From assembly GCF_000017205.1 (NCBI RefSeq), contig NC_009656.1, positions 2,794,001 through 2,858,000 on the forward strand: a stretch of DNA of 64,000 nt, written 5' to 3'. The stretch comes from Pseudomonas paraeruginosa PA7 (GTDB lineage: Bacteria; Pseudomonadota; Gammaproteobacteria; Pseudomonadales; Pseudomonadaceae). Made by a program: the position numbers and the translations under genes. The notes under the pieces are model-generated. The model was not told the origin of the DNA and searched no databases. It worked only from the letters and a program-made list of their open reading frames with translations. This document shows, in pieces, positions 20,449 through 28,011 of the stretch. Position 1 is the stretch's first letter. The number at the start of each line of letters is the position of its first letter.

Positions 20449-20907
20449 ATGATACTTGATTATGAAGATGATTTGGAGCCGGTCCTTGAGTTGTGCTGCG
20501 GTGACAATTCTGCCTCCTCTCTAGCGGTAGTGGTTGAGCAGCCAGTCTGGGAAAGCATAGAGAAAGGAATAGTTAACTCATTTAAGTTTGGCGGATTTGT
20601 AAGGGTAGAGGTTATTCGTCCGAAAAAATCTTTTGTTCGTCAGCTAAGTATGAAGTCTTTGCCTGGAAGGTTTAGGATAAATATACTGACTCGTTCAACT
20701 AACCCTAAAGAAGAATATCTTGAGTGGTGGGAGTTGGATGAGTCCCCTTATAGAGGGATGATAAAATTTGGTGATGATGATTTCGACTCCAGAACTGTAT
20801 GTGCAGATATATCAATAGCTGAAGCGGTTTTTAAAGAGCTTTATGAAACAGGCGATCTGGATGTGGGTCTGTCTCAAATGCGTTCGCCCTGGAATCCCAA
20901 GCCATGA
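20449..20907 (+). CDS. Orphan immunity protein, DUF6911-like (module 3)
   Basis: 152 aa from the ATG at 20449 (a GTG at 20440 is also possible). The C-terminal half carries EYLEWWELDESPYRGMIKFG, then DDDFDSRTVCADISIAEAVF and a final RSPWNPKP, a pattern I associate with the DUF6911 family of polymorphic-toxin immunity proteins. No toxin remains upstream, only IS4-type debris. It is an orphan defence gene. The family call is from memory of the motif, not a search. Confidence 0.65.
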   Translation: MILDYEDDLEPVLELCCGDNSASSLAVVVEQPVWESIEKGIVNSFKFGGFVRVEVIRPKKSFVRQLSMKSLPGRFRINILTRSTNPKEEYLEWWELDESPYRGMIKFGDDDFDSRTVCADISIAEAVFKELYETGDLDVGLSQMRSPWNPKP

Positions 20908-20929
20908 CCACAAATAGACCACGAGCAGC

Positions 20930-21139
20930 AAAGGGGGCAGATTTATTTTCTGCCACTCTAAATCTAAAGGGCAGGTAGGCCTCCTCCTTTCAATAATCTC
21001 CTGCTCTTTAACAATTTACCTTTTCGATTTAGAAGAAGAGCACTGTGCAAGACCTCACTGTCGCCACATCCGCAGAGTCCTGAACCCCCGGCCCCGTCAT
21101 CCCTGACGGGTCGCTCGCCGGGGCAACGCATGCGTTGCC
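20930..21139 (+). repeat. Repeat B, copy 1, with boxA-like sequence and 18-bp palindrome
   Basis: Begins with the outer end of the RAYT repeat (AAAGGGGGCAGATTTATTTT), then CACTCTAAATCTAAAGGGCA, a perfect rrn-type boxA (TGCTCTTTAACA, 21002-21013), a conserved non-coding stretch and the palindrome GGCAACGCATGCGTTGCC at 21122-21139. A cdiA fragment starts immediately after. Related copies: 22868, 28170, 31823, 33642, 38324; partial at 37081. Confidence 0.75.
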
Positions 21140-21140
21140 T

Positions 21141-21226
21141 GTTTCCGGCTCGCCCTACAAGGACAAGCTCCAGCTGCAACTGGGCGTGGGTTTGAGCGCA
21201 GAGCCGATGGCGGCGCTGAACCCCGC
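21141..21226 (+). pseudogene. Short cdiA fragment fused out of frame to the next toxin module
   Basis: Encodes [20 protein letters not shown] and EPMAALN, matching cdiA around 15136-15195 ([21 protein letters not shown]). After CTGAACCCCGCC the DNA switches to the other pretoxin type (as at 26628), but in a different frame. It cannot therefore supply a translated leader to the EndoU toxin. Confidence 0.65.
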
Positions 21227-21231
21227 CGGGC

Positions 21232-21822
21232 TTGATCAGCTACGGTCAGGCAGCGAGTTCCTTGACCGAGTACATGCGCAAGAACGGGGCGACAGCCGAG
21301 GATATCACCCAGGCGCAACGTGATCTGGCCCAGGGACAGGGCTTCGATGGCGTACAGCCAGCGAATGAGTTCATCAAGGCCTGGGGCGAGGCCATGGTTG
21401 CGGAGGCTGCCGGCCTTGGGATTGTTGCGGGGTTGGGTAGATTTGGGTTGTGGGTTGGGAAAGGGGGGCAGGCTGCAAAAGCGACTCCAAGTGCCGACTC
21501 GCTTATTAACTTGGCAAGCAACCAAAGGACACAGCATATTTTGCTGGGGGATGCTACTGGCGGAGGGCATCTGTGGCCGGGAGCCTCAGGAAAAACAGCT
21601 TTCCCTGCCTCTTGGAACGGCGATAAGGTCATGCACAATGTTTCTGACTTGGCTACAGATCCTAAAGCTTCGTGGATACAATTGACTGGGAAGCCTGGTG
21701 CCCAGTTCACCACGAAAGGTAAGCCTGTCCGCTGGGCTGTAGAGGGGGTGCGTGATGGCGTGAATATTCGTGTAATAGTCGAGCCTCATGGAGAGGGAAT
21801 TATTACAGCATATCCTAAGTAG
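21232..21822 (+). CDS. Orphan cdiA-CT with EndoU nuclease domain (module 4)
   Basis: 196-residue open frame from a TTG that is probably not a real start; it is the C-terminal part of a CdiA. Residues 1-78 are a pretoxin segment ([20 protein letters not shown]...[10 protein letters not shown]) shared with 26643 and 38627. After QAAKAT comes an EndoU domain: [18 protein letters not shown] with the two catalytic-type histidines, [20 protein letters not shown], then [13 protein letters not shown] and [10 protein letters not shown], where the third active-site residue lies. EndoU CdiA toxins cut tRNA or rRNA. No secretion signal, so silent unless recombined into cdiA. Confidence 0.8.
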   Translation: MISYGQAASSLTEYMRKNGATAEDITQAQRDLAQGQGFDGVQPANEFIKAWGEAMVAEAAGLGIVAGLGRFGLWVGKGGQAAKATPSADSLINLASNQRTQHILLGDATGGGHLWPGASGKTAFPASWNGDKVMHNVSDLATDPKASWIQLTGKPGAQFTTKGKPVRWAVEGVRDGVNIRVIVEPHGEGIITAYPK

Positions 21823-21831
21823 AGGTATGGC

Positions 21832-22080
21832 ATGCGCGAACCAGAAAAAATAATACAAGCAGTCTTGGAGGAGATTTCGGGATGCTTTGGCGACGATACA
21901 GAAAGAAATGTCAAAGAGCTTCTCGCATGTGGAGAGCCTGGAGTTGCGCTGGAAGTATTTTGCTCCCAGTTAGTAGAGTTCGACATAGCTATTCCACTTG
22001 AAAAGAAAGAGCAGCTTACAGTAGCAGCAGGAGTGATGGGGATGGAGATTGAGGAATTGCAAGATTTAAAGTCCTTGTAG
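21832..22080 (+). CDS. MafI-like immunity protein for the EndoU module
   Basis: 82-aa helical protein, MREPEKIIQAVLEEISGCFG... with LACGEPGVALEVFCSQLVEF. The small size, helical character and this central motif match the MafI-type immunity proteins that accompany EndoU toxins. It starts nine bases after the toxin stop. Function would be direct binding of the EndoU active site. The family call is from pattern recognition. Confidence 0.75.
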   Translation: MREPEKIIQAVLEEISGCFGDDTERNVKELLACGEPGVALEVFCSQLVEFDIAIPLEKKEQLTVAAGVMGMEIEELQDLKSL

Positions 22081-22084
22081 TTCC

Positions 22085-22153
22085 TTTGGTGCAAAAACGA
22101 CAGGTGAAGCTGTCACTCAGATCCCCGGCCGAGTACAGTCGCGGATAAAGAAT
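22085..22153 (+). pseudogene. Toxin head remnant with junction and PGRVQSR motif (module 5)
   Basis: Starts four bases after the preceding immunity stop and encodes FGAKTTGEAVTQIPGRVQSR, then IK. GGTGCAAAAACGACAGG matches the cdiA junction sequence, and PGRVQSR recurs in the toxins at 26889 and 30979. The rest of the toxin is replaced by the non-autonomous element at 22154. Confidence 0.7.
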
Positions 22154-22334
22154 AAAGGGGGCAGATTTATTTTCTCTACTTTAATCTTCTGAGCAAAGGC
22201 TCCAGCGCAGATGCCGTAAAAAACTTCACGATGCCTAGGTAAGGGCGCATGGTTTAGCGAATTATTTGCTTTGAGCGTTTCAGCGCGGGCGCAGTCGCCG
22301 AAATTAGAGTAGTAAAAATAAATCTTTCCCCTTT
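22154..22334 (+). mobile_element. Non-autonomous RAYT derivative (MITE-like), copy 1
   Basis: 181 bp with imperfect terminal inverted repeats at 22154-22185 and 22303-22334 and an inner remnant of the RAYT 5' end (GCTCCAGCGCAGATGCCGTA, then a broken ATGCCTAGGTAAGGGCGCATGG). It has no coding capacity. It sits between a toxin head and a toxin tail. Confidence 0.75.
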
Positions 22335-22371
22335 TCTACTGATTTCTGACAAGCTGGAGGGGTTGCGATGA
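22335..22371 (+). pseudogene. Toxin tail remnant, papain-like type (module 5)
   Basis: The frame next to the element reads LISDKLEGLR and stops, overlapping the following immunity ATG as ATGA. The same tail, ISDKLQGLR, ends the frameshifted toxin at 34920-34959, so both modules had related toxins. Confidence 0.65.
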
Positions 22372-22841
22372 GCGCTTCTGCTGCTAAAAAAGAGAGTATG
22401 CCACTGCTTGATTTTATCGAGTCTCTTGGTGAAACGGAGTGGCGGAAATGCGTAAATAGCCAGTACACCAATAAAGAGCACGGAGTATGGGTGATAAAAG
22501 ATCAGTCGGGCCACCCACCAATAGTTTCGTTTCGATTTAAAGAAGAAGACCTTACAGTAATTTCTCGCTTGCGGGTGGCGATAGAAAGTTACCAGGGGAA
22601 GATTAAGTGGGCTCTTGATGAACATAAGCGCGATGGTCTTCCTGGTACAAATTGGACCATAACTCCTAACCGTTTGCTTGAGGTCTGGGATCGTGCCCGT
22701 GAGTTGAATTTGGCGCCTAACCAATATATGGAAAAATATGAGCCTGATTTTGGCCCGATTGCCTATGAGGATATCCTCGGTTTGACAGAGCACATCCGGC
22801 GAGCCTTTCCTGAAGTTACAAATGAAAACCCCAGCCAATGA
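22368..22841 (+). CDS. Orphan immunity protein (module 5), paralogue of 34956-35429
   Basis: 157 aa, soluble. Strongly similar to the product at 34956: both share LGETEWRKCVNSQ, ISRLRVAIESYQG, APNQY and FGPIAYEDI...LTEHIRRAFPEVT. The ATG overlaps the toxin tail stop. Its relative sits behind a papain-like toxin, so this one most likely bound a similar toxin that is now lost. The stop codon lies in the loop of the terminator hairpin. I do not know a family name. Confidence 0.75.
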   Translation: MSASAAKKESMPLLDFIESLGETEWRKCVNSQYTNKEHGVWVIKDQSGHPPIVSFRFKEEDLTVISRLRVAIESYQGKIKWALDEHKRDGLPGTNWTITPNRLLEVWDRARELNLAPNQYMEKYEPDFGPIAYEDILGLTEHIRRAFPEVTNENPSQ

Positions 22842-22853
22842 GCTGGGGTTTTT
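22825..22853 (+). terminator. Rho-independent terminator of the module 5 immunity gene
   Basis: CCCCAGC (22829-22835), six-base loop CAATGA, GCTGGGG (22842-22848) followed by TTTTT, with AAAA on the left arm extending the stem. The gene's TGA stop (22839-22841) lies inside the loop. Confidence 0.85.
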
Positions 22854-22867
22854 ATTGTCTGTAAATT

Positions 22868-22974
22868 AAAGGGGACAGATTTATTTTCGCCACTCTAAAT
22901 CTAAAAAGCAGGTAGGCTTCCTCCTTTCAGTAACTTCCTGCTCTTTAACAATTTGCCTTTTCTGTTTTAAGAAG
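22868..22974 (+). repeat. Repeat B, copy 2 (short form)
   Basis: Begins AAAGGGGACAGATTTATTTT, carries a perfect boxA-type TGCTCTTTAACA at 22939-22950, and stops at AGAAGAG. The palindromic right half is absent. The DNA then switches to a cdiA segment homologous to 14497 onward. Confidence 0.7.
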
Positions 22975-22978
22975 AGCG

Positions 22979-24709
22979 GTGGGCGGCAGCGGGGTTTCGG
23001 TGGTCGTGCCGCTGACCTCGCAACTGCCGCCCGACCTGGCGCGCCGGCAGGTCAACCCGGTCACCCTGCCCGGTTTCAGCCTGCCGCAGGGCGACAACGG
23101 CCTGTTCCGCCTCAGCTCGCGCTTCGCCGAGGACGGCAACGCCAGCGCCGCGCTCGGTGCCGGCGCCGACCGCACCCAGGGCGGCAGCGGCGTCTCGGTC
23201 GGCCAGCAGGGCGCCGGCAACGCCGCCGGTACCTGGCAGGGCCAGGGCGTGCGAGTCGACGGCCTGGCTGGCGCGGCCAACGCCCAGGGCCAGGGCGGCA
23301 GCGCGCTCGGCGCTGGTGTTGGTCGCTTCGCTGCCAATCAGGCGATGCAGAACGCTACATCCACTGTATTGAGCCAGGCCTTGGGCCAGGGCGGGAGCCT
23401 GAATGAGGCGCTGAAGAGCGCGCTCTACAACAGTTTCGCGGCGGCAGGTTTCAACTTCGTCGGCGATATCGGCCAGGAATACAGCCTGAAGCCAGGCGAT
23501 CCGTCGATGGTGACCATGCACGCCCTGATGGGTGGCCTGGCGGCGCAGGTCAGCGGTGGCGATTTCGCCACGGGCGCCGCGGCAGCTGGCGCCAATGAAG
23601 CGCTGGTGGCCAAGCTAGACCAGGCCTTCAAGAGCTTGAGCCCTGAGAACCGTGAAGCCATGGTCACTATGGGGTCGCAATTGGTTGGTGTTCTGGCTAC
23701 GGCGGTACGCGATCCTGATGCGACAGGCAAGGCTCTGGAAAGCGCTGCTTGGGTAGCGAAGAACTCGACGCAATACAACTTCCTGAACCATCAGGATGTG
23801 GCCGATCTGGATAATGCCTTGCAGAAATGCAAGTCCCAGGGAAATTGCCGTCAGGTAGAGGAAGAGTTCAAGGCGCGTAGCGACGAGAACCGGCGGAGGT
23901 TGAATGGCTGCGTGGCTGTGGGCAATTGCGCGGAGATTCGTGCGGAGATCGATGCGGGGTCTAGGGCTCTCAACGAGCTGGTGGCCCGGCAGGAAACAGC
24001 TAATCCGGGAGGAAGTGACAGCGATATAGCCTACGGTTTCCTGATGGGCCGAAACGTCGTCGACTGGACGACGGCTGGTCAGTTGCACCTGGAGCAGACC
24101 GCCAACCTCTGGTGGAACGGCAATCCACAGTGGCAGAAGGAAGTCGGTGCATACCTGGACCAGACGGGGTTCAATCCGTTCGGAATCGGCGTTCCGGCAA
24201 TGGGCGGTGCCGCTGGCAAGGTATCGGCCAAGGCGCTCATGAATGCGCTGAAGGCGGGAGAGTTGCCCAAAGGAGAGGTGGTCCCAGGAAAGGCTAATCT
24301 GCCTACCATTGGGGCGTTGGCGGATGCTGAGGCGGGGATGCCTTATACCCATCCGGTTAAGCTCGGTGCCAAAGGACTTTCATCGGTCAAGCATGCGTCT
24401 GGAGTAGAGCTTCCTAAAAGCCAGGCGCAGATGATTGCTAACTTTGAGACTGCGGGTTACCCATCAAAACCTGTAGTCTCACCAACTAGCGGTAACGTGG
24501 TTGGCACGCAATATACTTTGCCCGATGGCTCGCGTGTTCGTGTGATGCAAGCGGATGGGCGTAGTCCTCAAAGAGCGTCGTTTGAAAATGCTAATGGTGG
24601 GCCAATAGACCCGACGACGGGTAAGCCACCGCAGCCACCGAAAGGGCTTTCTAAAGCTGAAAGGAAACAGTGGATTAGAGAAAGAACCCATATTGAGCAG
24701 GTAGACTAA
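22979..24709 (+). CDS. Orphan cdiA fragment with alternative pretoxin and unassigned toxin (module 6)
   Basis: 576-residue open frame from a GTG that is internal cdiA sequence. Residues 1-111 match the gap region of cdiA (14499-14828, [20 protein letters not shown]). It then joins directly to a diverged DUF637-like pretoxin (GVGRFAANQAMQNATSTVLS), skipping the FHA-2 part. The pretoxin holds cysteine pairs (QKCKSQGNC, NGCVAVGNC). The toxin follows YTHPVK: SQAQMIANFETAGYPSKP, YTLPDGSRVRVMQADGRSPQ, and a basic end KAERKQWIRERTHIEQVD. I do not recognise the toxin family. There is no signal peptide, so it is a cassette rather than a free-standing exported protein. Confidence 0.7.
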   Translation: MGGSGVSVVVPLTSQLPPDLARRQVNPVTLPGFSLPQGDNGLFRLSSRFAEDGNASAALGAGADRTQGGSGVSVGQQGAGNAAGTWQGQGVRVDGLAGAANAQGQGGSALGAGVGRFAANQAMQNATSTVLSQALGQGGSLNEALKSALYNSFAAAGFNFVGDIGQEYSLKPGDPSMVTMHALMGGLAAQVSGGDFATGAAAAGANEALVAKLDQAFKSLSPENREAMVTMGSQLVGVLATAVRDPDATGKALESAAWVAKNSTQYNFLNHQDVADLDNALQKCKSQGNCRQVEEEFKARSDENRRRLNGCVAVGNCAEIRAEIDAGSRALNELVARQETANPGGSDSDIAYGFLMGRNVVDWTTAGQLHLEQTANLWWNGNPQWQKEVGAYLDQTGFNPFGIGVPAMGGAAGKVSAKALMNALKAGELPKGEVVPGKANLPTIGALADAEAGMPYTHPVKLGAKGLSSVKHASGVELPKSQAQMIANFETAGYPSKPVVSPTSGNVVGTQYTLPDGSRVRVMQADGRSPQRASFENANGGPIDPTTGKPPQPPKGLSKAERKQWIRERTHIEQVD

Positions 24710-25068
24710 TGTTTGACTTATTAAGGCTTGTTATATCCTTCCTCCCGCTTTGCATTAAAACTGTTGAGTGGGATGGTGATTCCTTGGTTATCTCTGGCGA
24801 CAATTGGAGCTTTATCACTAGTAGTGCTTGGAGAATATCTCAAGGTAAAGAGCTATTGTTTGCATGTTGGGATGATCAAGTAGATACACGTACAGAAGGA
24901 TTAGTAGGGCTTTCAATTGTTGATATGTCATGGGTTACGAGTGGCCAGCCTATTGATCCGTCATTTATCCTTTCTGATGGCAGAAGGCTAGATGTATTCT
25001 GTTCTTCCTTTTCTGAGCCTTGGGTGATGAATCTCCCGGATAATAGTGTTTATGTTGGAAATTCATAG
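24709..25068 (+). CDS. Orphan immunity protein (module 6)
   Basis: 119 aa. Its ATG shares one base with the toxin stop (TAATG). The N-terminus is hydrophobic (LLRLVISFLPLCI) and the rest is beta-rich with several tryptophans. The hydrophobic start could be a membrane anchor or simply a buried helix. No known family recognised. AT-rich compared with flanking chromosomal genes. Confidence 0.7.
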   Translation: MFDLLRLVISFLPLCIKTVEWDGDSLVISGDNWSFITSSAWRISQGKELLFACWDDQVDTRTEGLVGLSIVDMSWVTSGQPIDPSFILSDGRRLDVFCSSFSEPWVMNLPDNSVYVGNS

Positions 25069-25143
25069 GTGCAAAAGCGACTGCTAATGCCGAAGGAGCG
25101 GCTCTACCGGCTGGGTATCGTGAGGGATCATCGGCGGTTAAAT
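25068..25143 (+). pseudogene. Toxin head remnant (module 7)
   Basis: Immediately after the preceding stop (sharing one base) the frame reads GAKATANAEGAALPAGYREG, then SSAVK. GGTGCAAAAGCGACTG is the cdiA junction sequence. It is cut by the element at 25144. Confidence 0.7.
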
Positions 25144-25326
25144 AAAGGGGATAGATTTATTTTCTCTATTCTGATTTTTCTAGCATGGAGGCTCCAGCGC
25201 AGATGCCGTAAAGAAACTTCGCGATGCCTAGGTAAGGGCGCATGGTTTGACGAGTTATTGCTTTGAGTAGTTCGGCGTGGGCGCAGTCGCCGAAATTAGA
25301 GTAGGAAAAATAAATCTGTCCCCTTT
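25144..25326 (+). mobile_element. Non-autonomous RAYT derivative, copy 2
   Basis: 183 bp with terminal inverted repeats at 25144-25175 and 25295-25326 and the same inner remnant (GGCTCCAGCGCAGATGCCGT, then CGATGCCTAGGTAAGGGCGC) as the copy at 22154. Non-coding. It separates head and body of one toxin. Confidence 0.75.
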
Positions 25327-25330
25327 TCTC

Positions 25331-25661
25331 TATACGCATCCGGTGAAGCCTGCTGTAAAAAGCGTAGTGGATGATCTTGGGGGGTAGTTCTAAGATTACT
25401 GAGTTGCCTAAAGCAACCCGCAATAGCCCGAGGAATACCCAAACAGATCAGTCAGCATCGGATGCAATTAAGAACCTAGTATCTGCGGGATTCAAGAATA
25501 CTCCAAGTAAAGACGGTACGGTCAATGTACTTAATAAAGGAGATAAAACATACACGTTCTACTCAAGATCAAAAGCTACGGGGCTACCTTCTGCGGAACT
25601 AAAGATAGGTGGAGATAGTAAGAAAAATATTGCTGTAAAGATTCGTTTTGAAAATCCTTAG
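25331..25661 (+). pseudogene. Toxin body, element-truncated and frameshifted (module 7)
   Basis: Right after the element the frame reads YTHPVKPAVKSVVDDLGG and stops at 25385; one fewer G in the run of six at 25379-25384 would continue it as SSKITELPKATRN... through YTFYSRSKATGLPSAELKIG to IRFENP at 25661. YTHPVK also occurs before the toxin of module 6, so it is a sub-boundary. The toxin family is not recognised. It could be a real inactivation or a sequencing error in a G run. Confidence 0.65.
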
Positions 25662-25669
25662 GGTGTAAT

Positions 25670-26203
25670 ATGAATAGTTCCTGTCAGCATGTTTTATGTG
25701 GTTTGGTGGACTTTTCAAAGAAGCTTCCAGATAATGTTGTTAAGGTAAAGAAAGGGATGACATTTTTTGTTGAGAGATCGGCTCTATATAGTTTGAGTAT
25801 TTTAAAATTGTTATTTTTTGTTAGCGTTAATAGTAGTGCGAAAAAAATATTTTTCTGCTTTTTGGTAGCCCAAAAAAATAAATTTGAGATCTCCTCGGTT
25901 TATGAGGTTGATCTGCTTGAAATTAATTTTACTGAGATAGAGAATAGGCTGTGCGCTTTATATGAAAAGCATGTTTTAGTTGGAGAGGTAGGTAGAATAG
26001 TAGCTTTTTCAGATATGGTTTCATGGGTTCTGTATGAAGAGGTTTTAGAAGAGTTAGGGGTTTTGGTTATGTTGGATGAAACGAAATCTGTATATTCAAA
26101 TTTTGATTTTGGCGAGTTCGTTAGTAGAGAGTTTATGATGGAGCAGGCTGATTTGGGTTTATACCGTAAAGAGTACGTAGATAAACTTATTTCTAATTAT
26201 TAA
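25670..26203 (+). CDS. Orphan immunity protein (module 7)
   Basis: 177 aa starting eight bases after the toxin stop (MNSSCQHVLCGLVDFSKKLP...). A hydrophobic patch (LSILKLLFFVSVNS) lies near residue 45; the rest is acidic. Extremely AT-rich for Pseudomonas with runs of A and T, a clear sign of foreign origin. No family recognised. Position behind a toxin is the only functional evidence. Confidence 0.65.
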   Translation: MNSSCQHVLCGLVDFSKKLPDNVVKVKKGMTFFVERSALYSLSILKLLFFVSVNSSAKKIFFCFLVAQKNKFEISSVYEVDLLEINFTEIENRLCALYEKHVLVGEVGRIVAFSDMVSWVLYEEVLEELGVLVMLDETKSVYSNFDFGEFVSREFMMEQADLGLYRKEYVDKLISNY

Positions 26204-26206
26204 CAT

Positions 26207-26386
26207 AAAGGAAGAATTTTTATTTTCCCTATCCTAACTTCTGAACACGGAGGCTCCAGCGCAGGCTCCGTCAAGGGGGCGATATGCCTAGGTAAGGGAG
26301 AATGGTTTAACGAGTTATTTGCTTTGAGTGTTTCTGCGTGGCGCAGTTTCTGAAATTAGAGTAGAGAAAATAAATCTGACCCCTTT
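26207..26386 (+). mobile_element. Non-autonomous RAYT derivative, copy 3
   Basis: 180 bp; left end degenerate (AAAGGAAGAATTTTTATTTT), right end 26355-26386 close to consensus (ATTAGAGTAGAGAAAATAAA). It retains CGGAGGCTCCAGCGCAGGCT and ATGCCTAGGTAAGG from the RAYT 5' end. It cuts directly into the pretoxin of module 8. Confidence 0.7.
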
Positions 26387-26436
26387 TTTACTCTGCGGGG
26401 GGCGCAGGAGCGGCGGGGAGCGAACTGGCGGCGCAG

Positions 26437-27273
26437 GTGATCAGCGAGCGACTGTACGGAACCCGGGACAGCTCGACGCTGAACGAAGCGCAGAAGCAGA
26501 CTATCACCGCGCTGGCCAGCCTGGCCGGCGGATTGGCCGGCTCCGTTGTCAATGGGAGCAGCGGAGGAGCCATTGCCGGGGCCGCAGGCGGGAAGAACGC
26601 AACGGAAAACAACTTCCTTGGCGGCGGAACCCCGCCGGGCTTGATCAGCTACGGTCAGGCAGCGAGCTCCTTGACCGAGTACATGCGCAAGAACGGGGCG
26701 ACAGCCGAGGAGATCACCCAGGCGCAACGTGATCTGGCCCAGGGACAGGGCTTCGATGGCGTACAGCCAGCGAATGAGTTCATCAAGGCCTGGGGCGAGG
26801 CCATGGTTGCGGAGGCTGCCGGCCTTGGGATTGTTGCGGGGTTGGGTAGGTTTGGGTTGTGGGTTGGGAAAGGGGCGGGAGAAACTGCCATAGCCGTTCC
26901 CGGTCGTGTCCAATCTCGTATAAATATTGCCAATGGCCGCACAGCAACTACACCGCTTCGCGATACCGGAAGGCCAGTATCTGCGGGGTTTGACCATGTT
27001 CTACAAGGGCATTTCGGAGTAGAGGTTTCCAACTCACGGTCTGTGTTCACTATCACTCCGAGTGAACTGAAGGATGTACTTCAGAGCAGCCCTGTTGTTA
27101 AGTCACCAGTTATGGCATTGCCTGATGGGCAATTCGTGAGGACCGTTGATGTAGGTAAAGTAATTGGCACTACCAATTTAAAGGATGGAGGAGTGCCCAC
27201 CTCGGTATTAAAAATATTTACTGACAGAGCTGGTAATTTGATCACAACCTTCCCAATCAAGGCGGTGGATTAA
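26437..27273 (+). CDS. Orphan cdiA-CT with VENN-like pretoxin (module 8)
   Basis: 278 residues from a GTG; the frame is open back to 26389 (SAGGAGAAGSELAAQ), where the element truncates it. Residues 1-60 are a PT-VENN-type pretoxin with KNATENNFL standing in for VENN, the only such motif in the window. Then comes [20 protein letters not shown] to GLWVGKG, shared with modules 4 and 15. After PGRVQSRINI the toxin runs FDHVLQGHF, FTITPSELKDVLQSSPVV and TDRAGNLITTFP. It is homologous to the toxin of module 10. The DHV...HF and GNLITT elements look RNase-like, but this is inference. Confidence 0.75.
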   Translation: MISERLYGTRDSSTLNEAQKQTITALASLAGGLAGSVVNGSSGGAIAGAAGGKNATENNFLGGGTPPGLISYGQAASSLTEYMRKNGATAEEITQAQRDLAQGQGFDGVQPANEFIKAWGEAMVAEAAGLGIVAGLGRFGLWVGKGAGETAIAVPGRVQSRINIANGRTATTPLRDTGRPVSAGFDHVLQGHFGVEVSNSRSVFTITPSELKDVLQSSPVVKSPVMALPDGQFVRTVDVGKVIGTTNLKDGGVPTSVLKIFTDRAGNLITTFPIKAVD

Positions 27274-27786
27274 TTGAGCTATCTTCCAATACGTGTATGG
27301 ACTGACTTTCAATCAGCTGTAAGACTGCTGAGCGCTGAGGCTTCTCCAAAAGAAGTTCTTGATTTAATTCTAAATTGGATAAAAAGGAATAGAAAATTTT
27401 TCCTGTCTGGCTCATTTGCTGTTTATGGGTTTGAGGAGTTCCTGGGTCTAAGTGGAGAGGAGATGCCTGTTAACTTTTCAAATTTTTCATCATCCGAGTT
27501 AGAGAATTTTAAGAAATTTACTTTCAAATATCAGGCTAAGGATGTGGACTATATTGCGCAATTTTTAAGAGATGTTATTGAGGCTTTGATAACTGTAGAG
27601 GTTGATAAAAAATGTCCTAATTGTAATTCTGAAGGGATGCATGTCTTTATAGGGAAGTATAATAACCTAGTGGCTTATCAATGCAATGTGTGTGGGCACT
27701 CGCAATACTCGGACGGCTCAAAAGTAGAAGTCGGCGGTTTGGAGTTTATAACGGAGAGAAAGCTTCGAGATCTAAAGTTAATTTAA
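27274..27786 (+). CDS. Orphan immunity protein with zinc ribbon (module 8)
   Basis: 170 aa from a TTG placed directly after the toxin stop with no spacer (start codon tentative). The N-terminal two thirds are helical; near residues 112-150 two CxxC pairs (CPNCNSEGMH and CNVCGHSQ) form a zinc-ribbon-like knuckle. No family recognised. The protein shows no resemblance to the immunity protein of module 10 although the two toxins are related. AT-rich. Confidence 0.65.
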   Translation: MSYLPIRVWTDFQSAVRLLSAEASPKEVLDLILNWIKRNRKFFLSGSFAVYGFEEFLGLSGEEMPVNFSNFSSSELENFKKFTFKYQAKDVDYIAQFLRDVIEALITVEVDKKCPNCNSEGMHVFIGKYNNLVAYQCNVCGHSQYSDGSKVEVGGLEFITERKLRDLKLI

Positions 27787-27794
27787 AATTTCAT

Positions 27795-27873
27795 AAAGAT
27801 GAATGATTTATTTTTCCTGCTCTAACTTCTGAGTATGGAGACATCCGCGATTCCTAGGCAAGGGCGAGGGCGC
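27795..27873 (+). mobile_element. Left-end fragment of a RAYT element
   Basis: Degenerate left repeat (AAAGATGAATGATTTATTTT, then CCTGCTCTAACTTCTGAGTA) followed by CCTAGGCAAGGGCGAG of the transposase start. No right end is visible. The following 70 bp hold nothing recognisable. Confidence 0.5.
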
Positions 27874-27945
27874 TGATGTCGAGTGAATCAGTTCTCTCAA
27901 AAAGTCGGAATTAAGTGTCGGGGTAATATGTCTAGTCATTATTAG

Positions 27946-28011
27946 TCACCGGCACCTGCTGCATCGAAAGTGGGTTTGTCACAAGAAAATTTTTCTCCGC
28001 ATGATGACTAA
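27946..28011 (+). pseudogene. Toxin tail remnant (module 9)
   Basis: A frame opened after a stop reads SPAPAASKVGLSQENFSPHD and D before TAA, which overlaps the next ATG as TAATG. By analogy with modules 2, 5 and 14 it is the end of a toxin lost with the adjacent element. It is short, so the call is tentative. Confidence 0.45.

Noticed and set aside
21002..22950. BoxA-like sites as evidence of a nearby rRNA operon
   Set aside because: No 16S, 23S, 5S or tRNA sequence is present around any copy.
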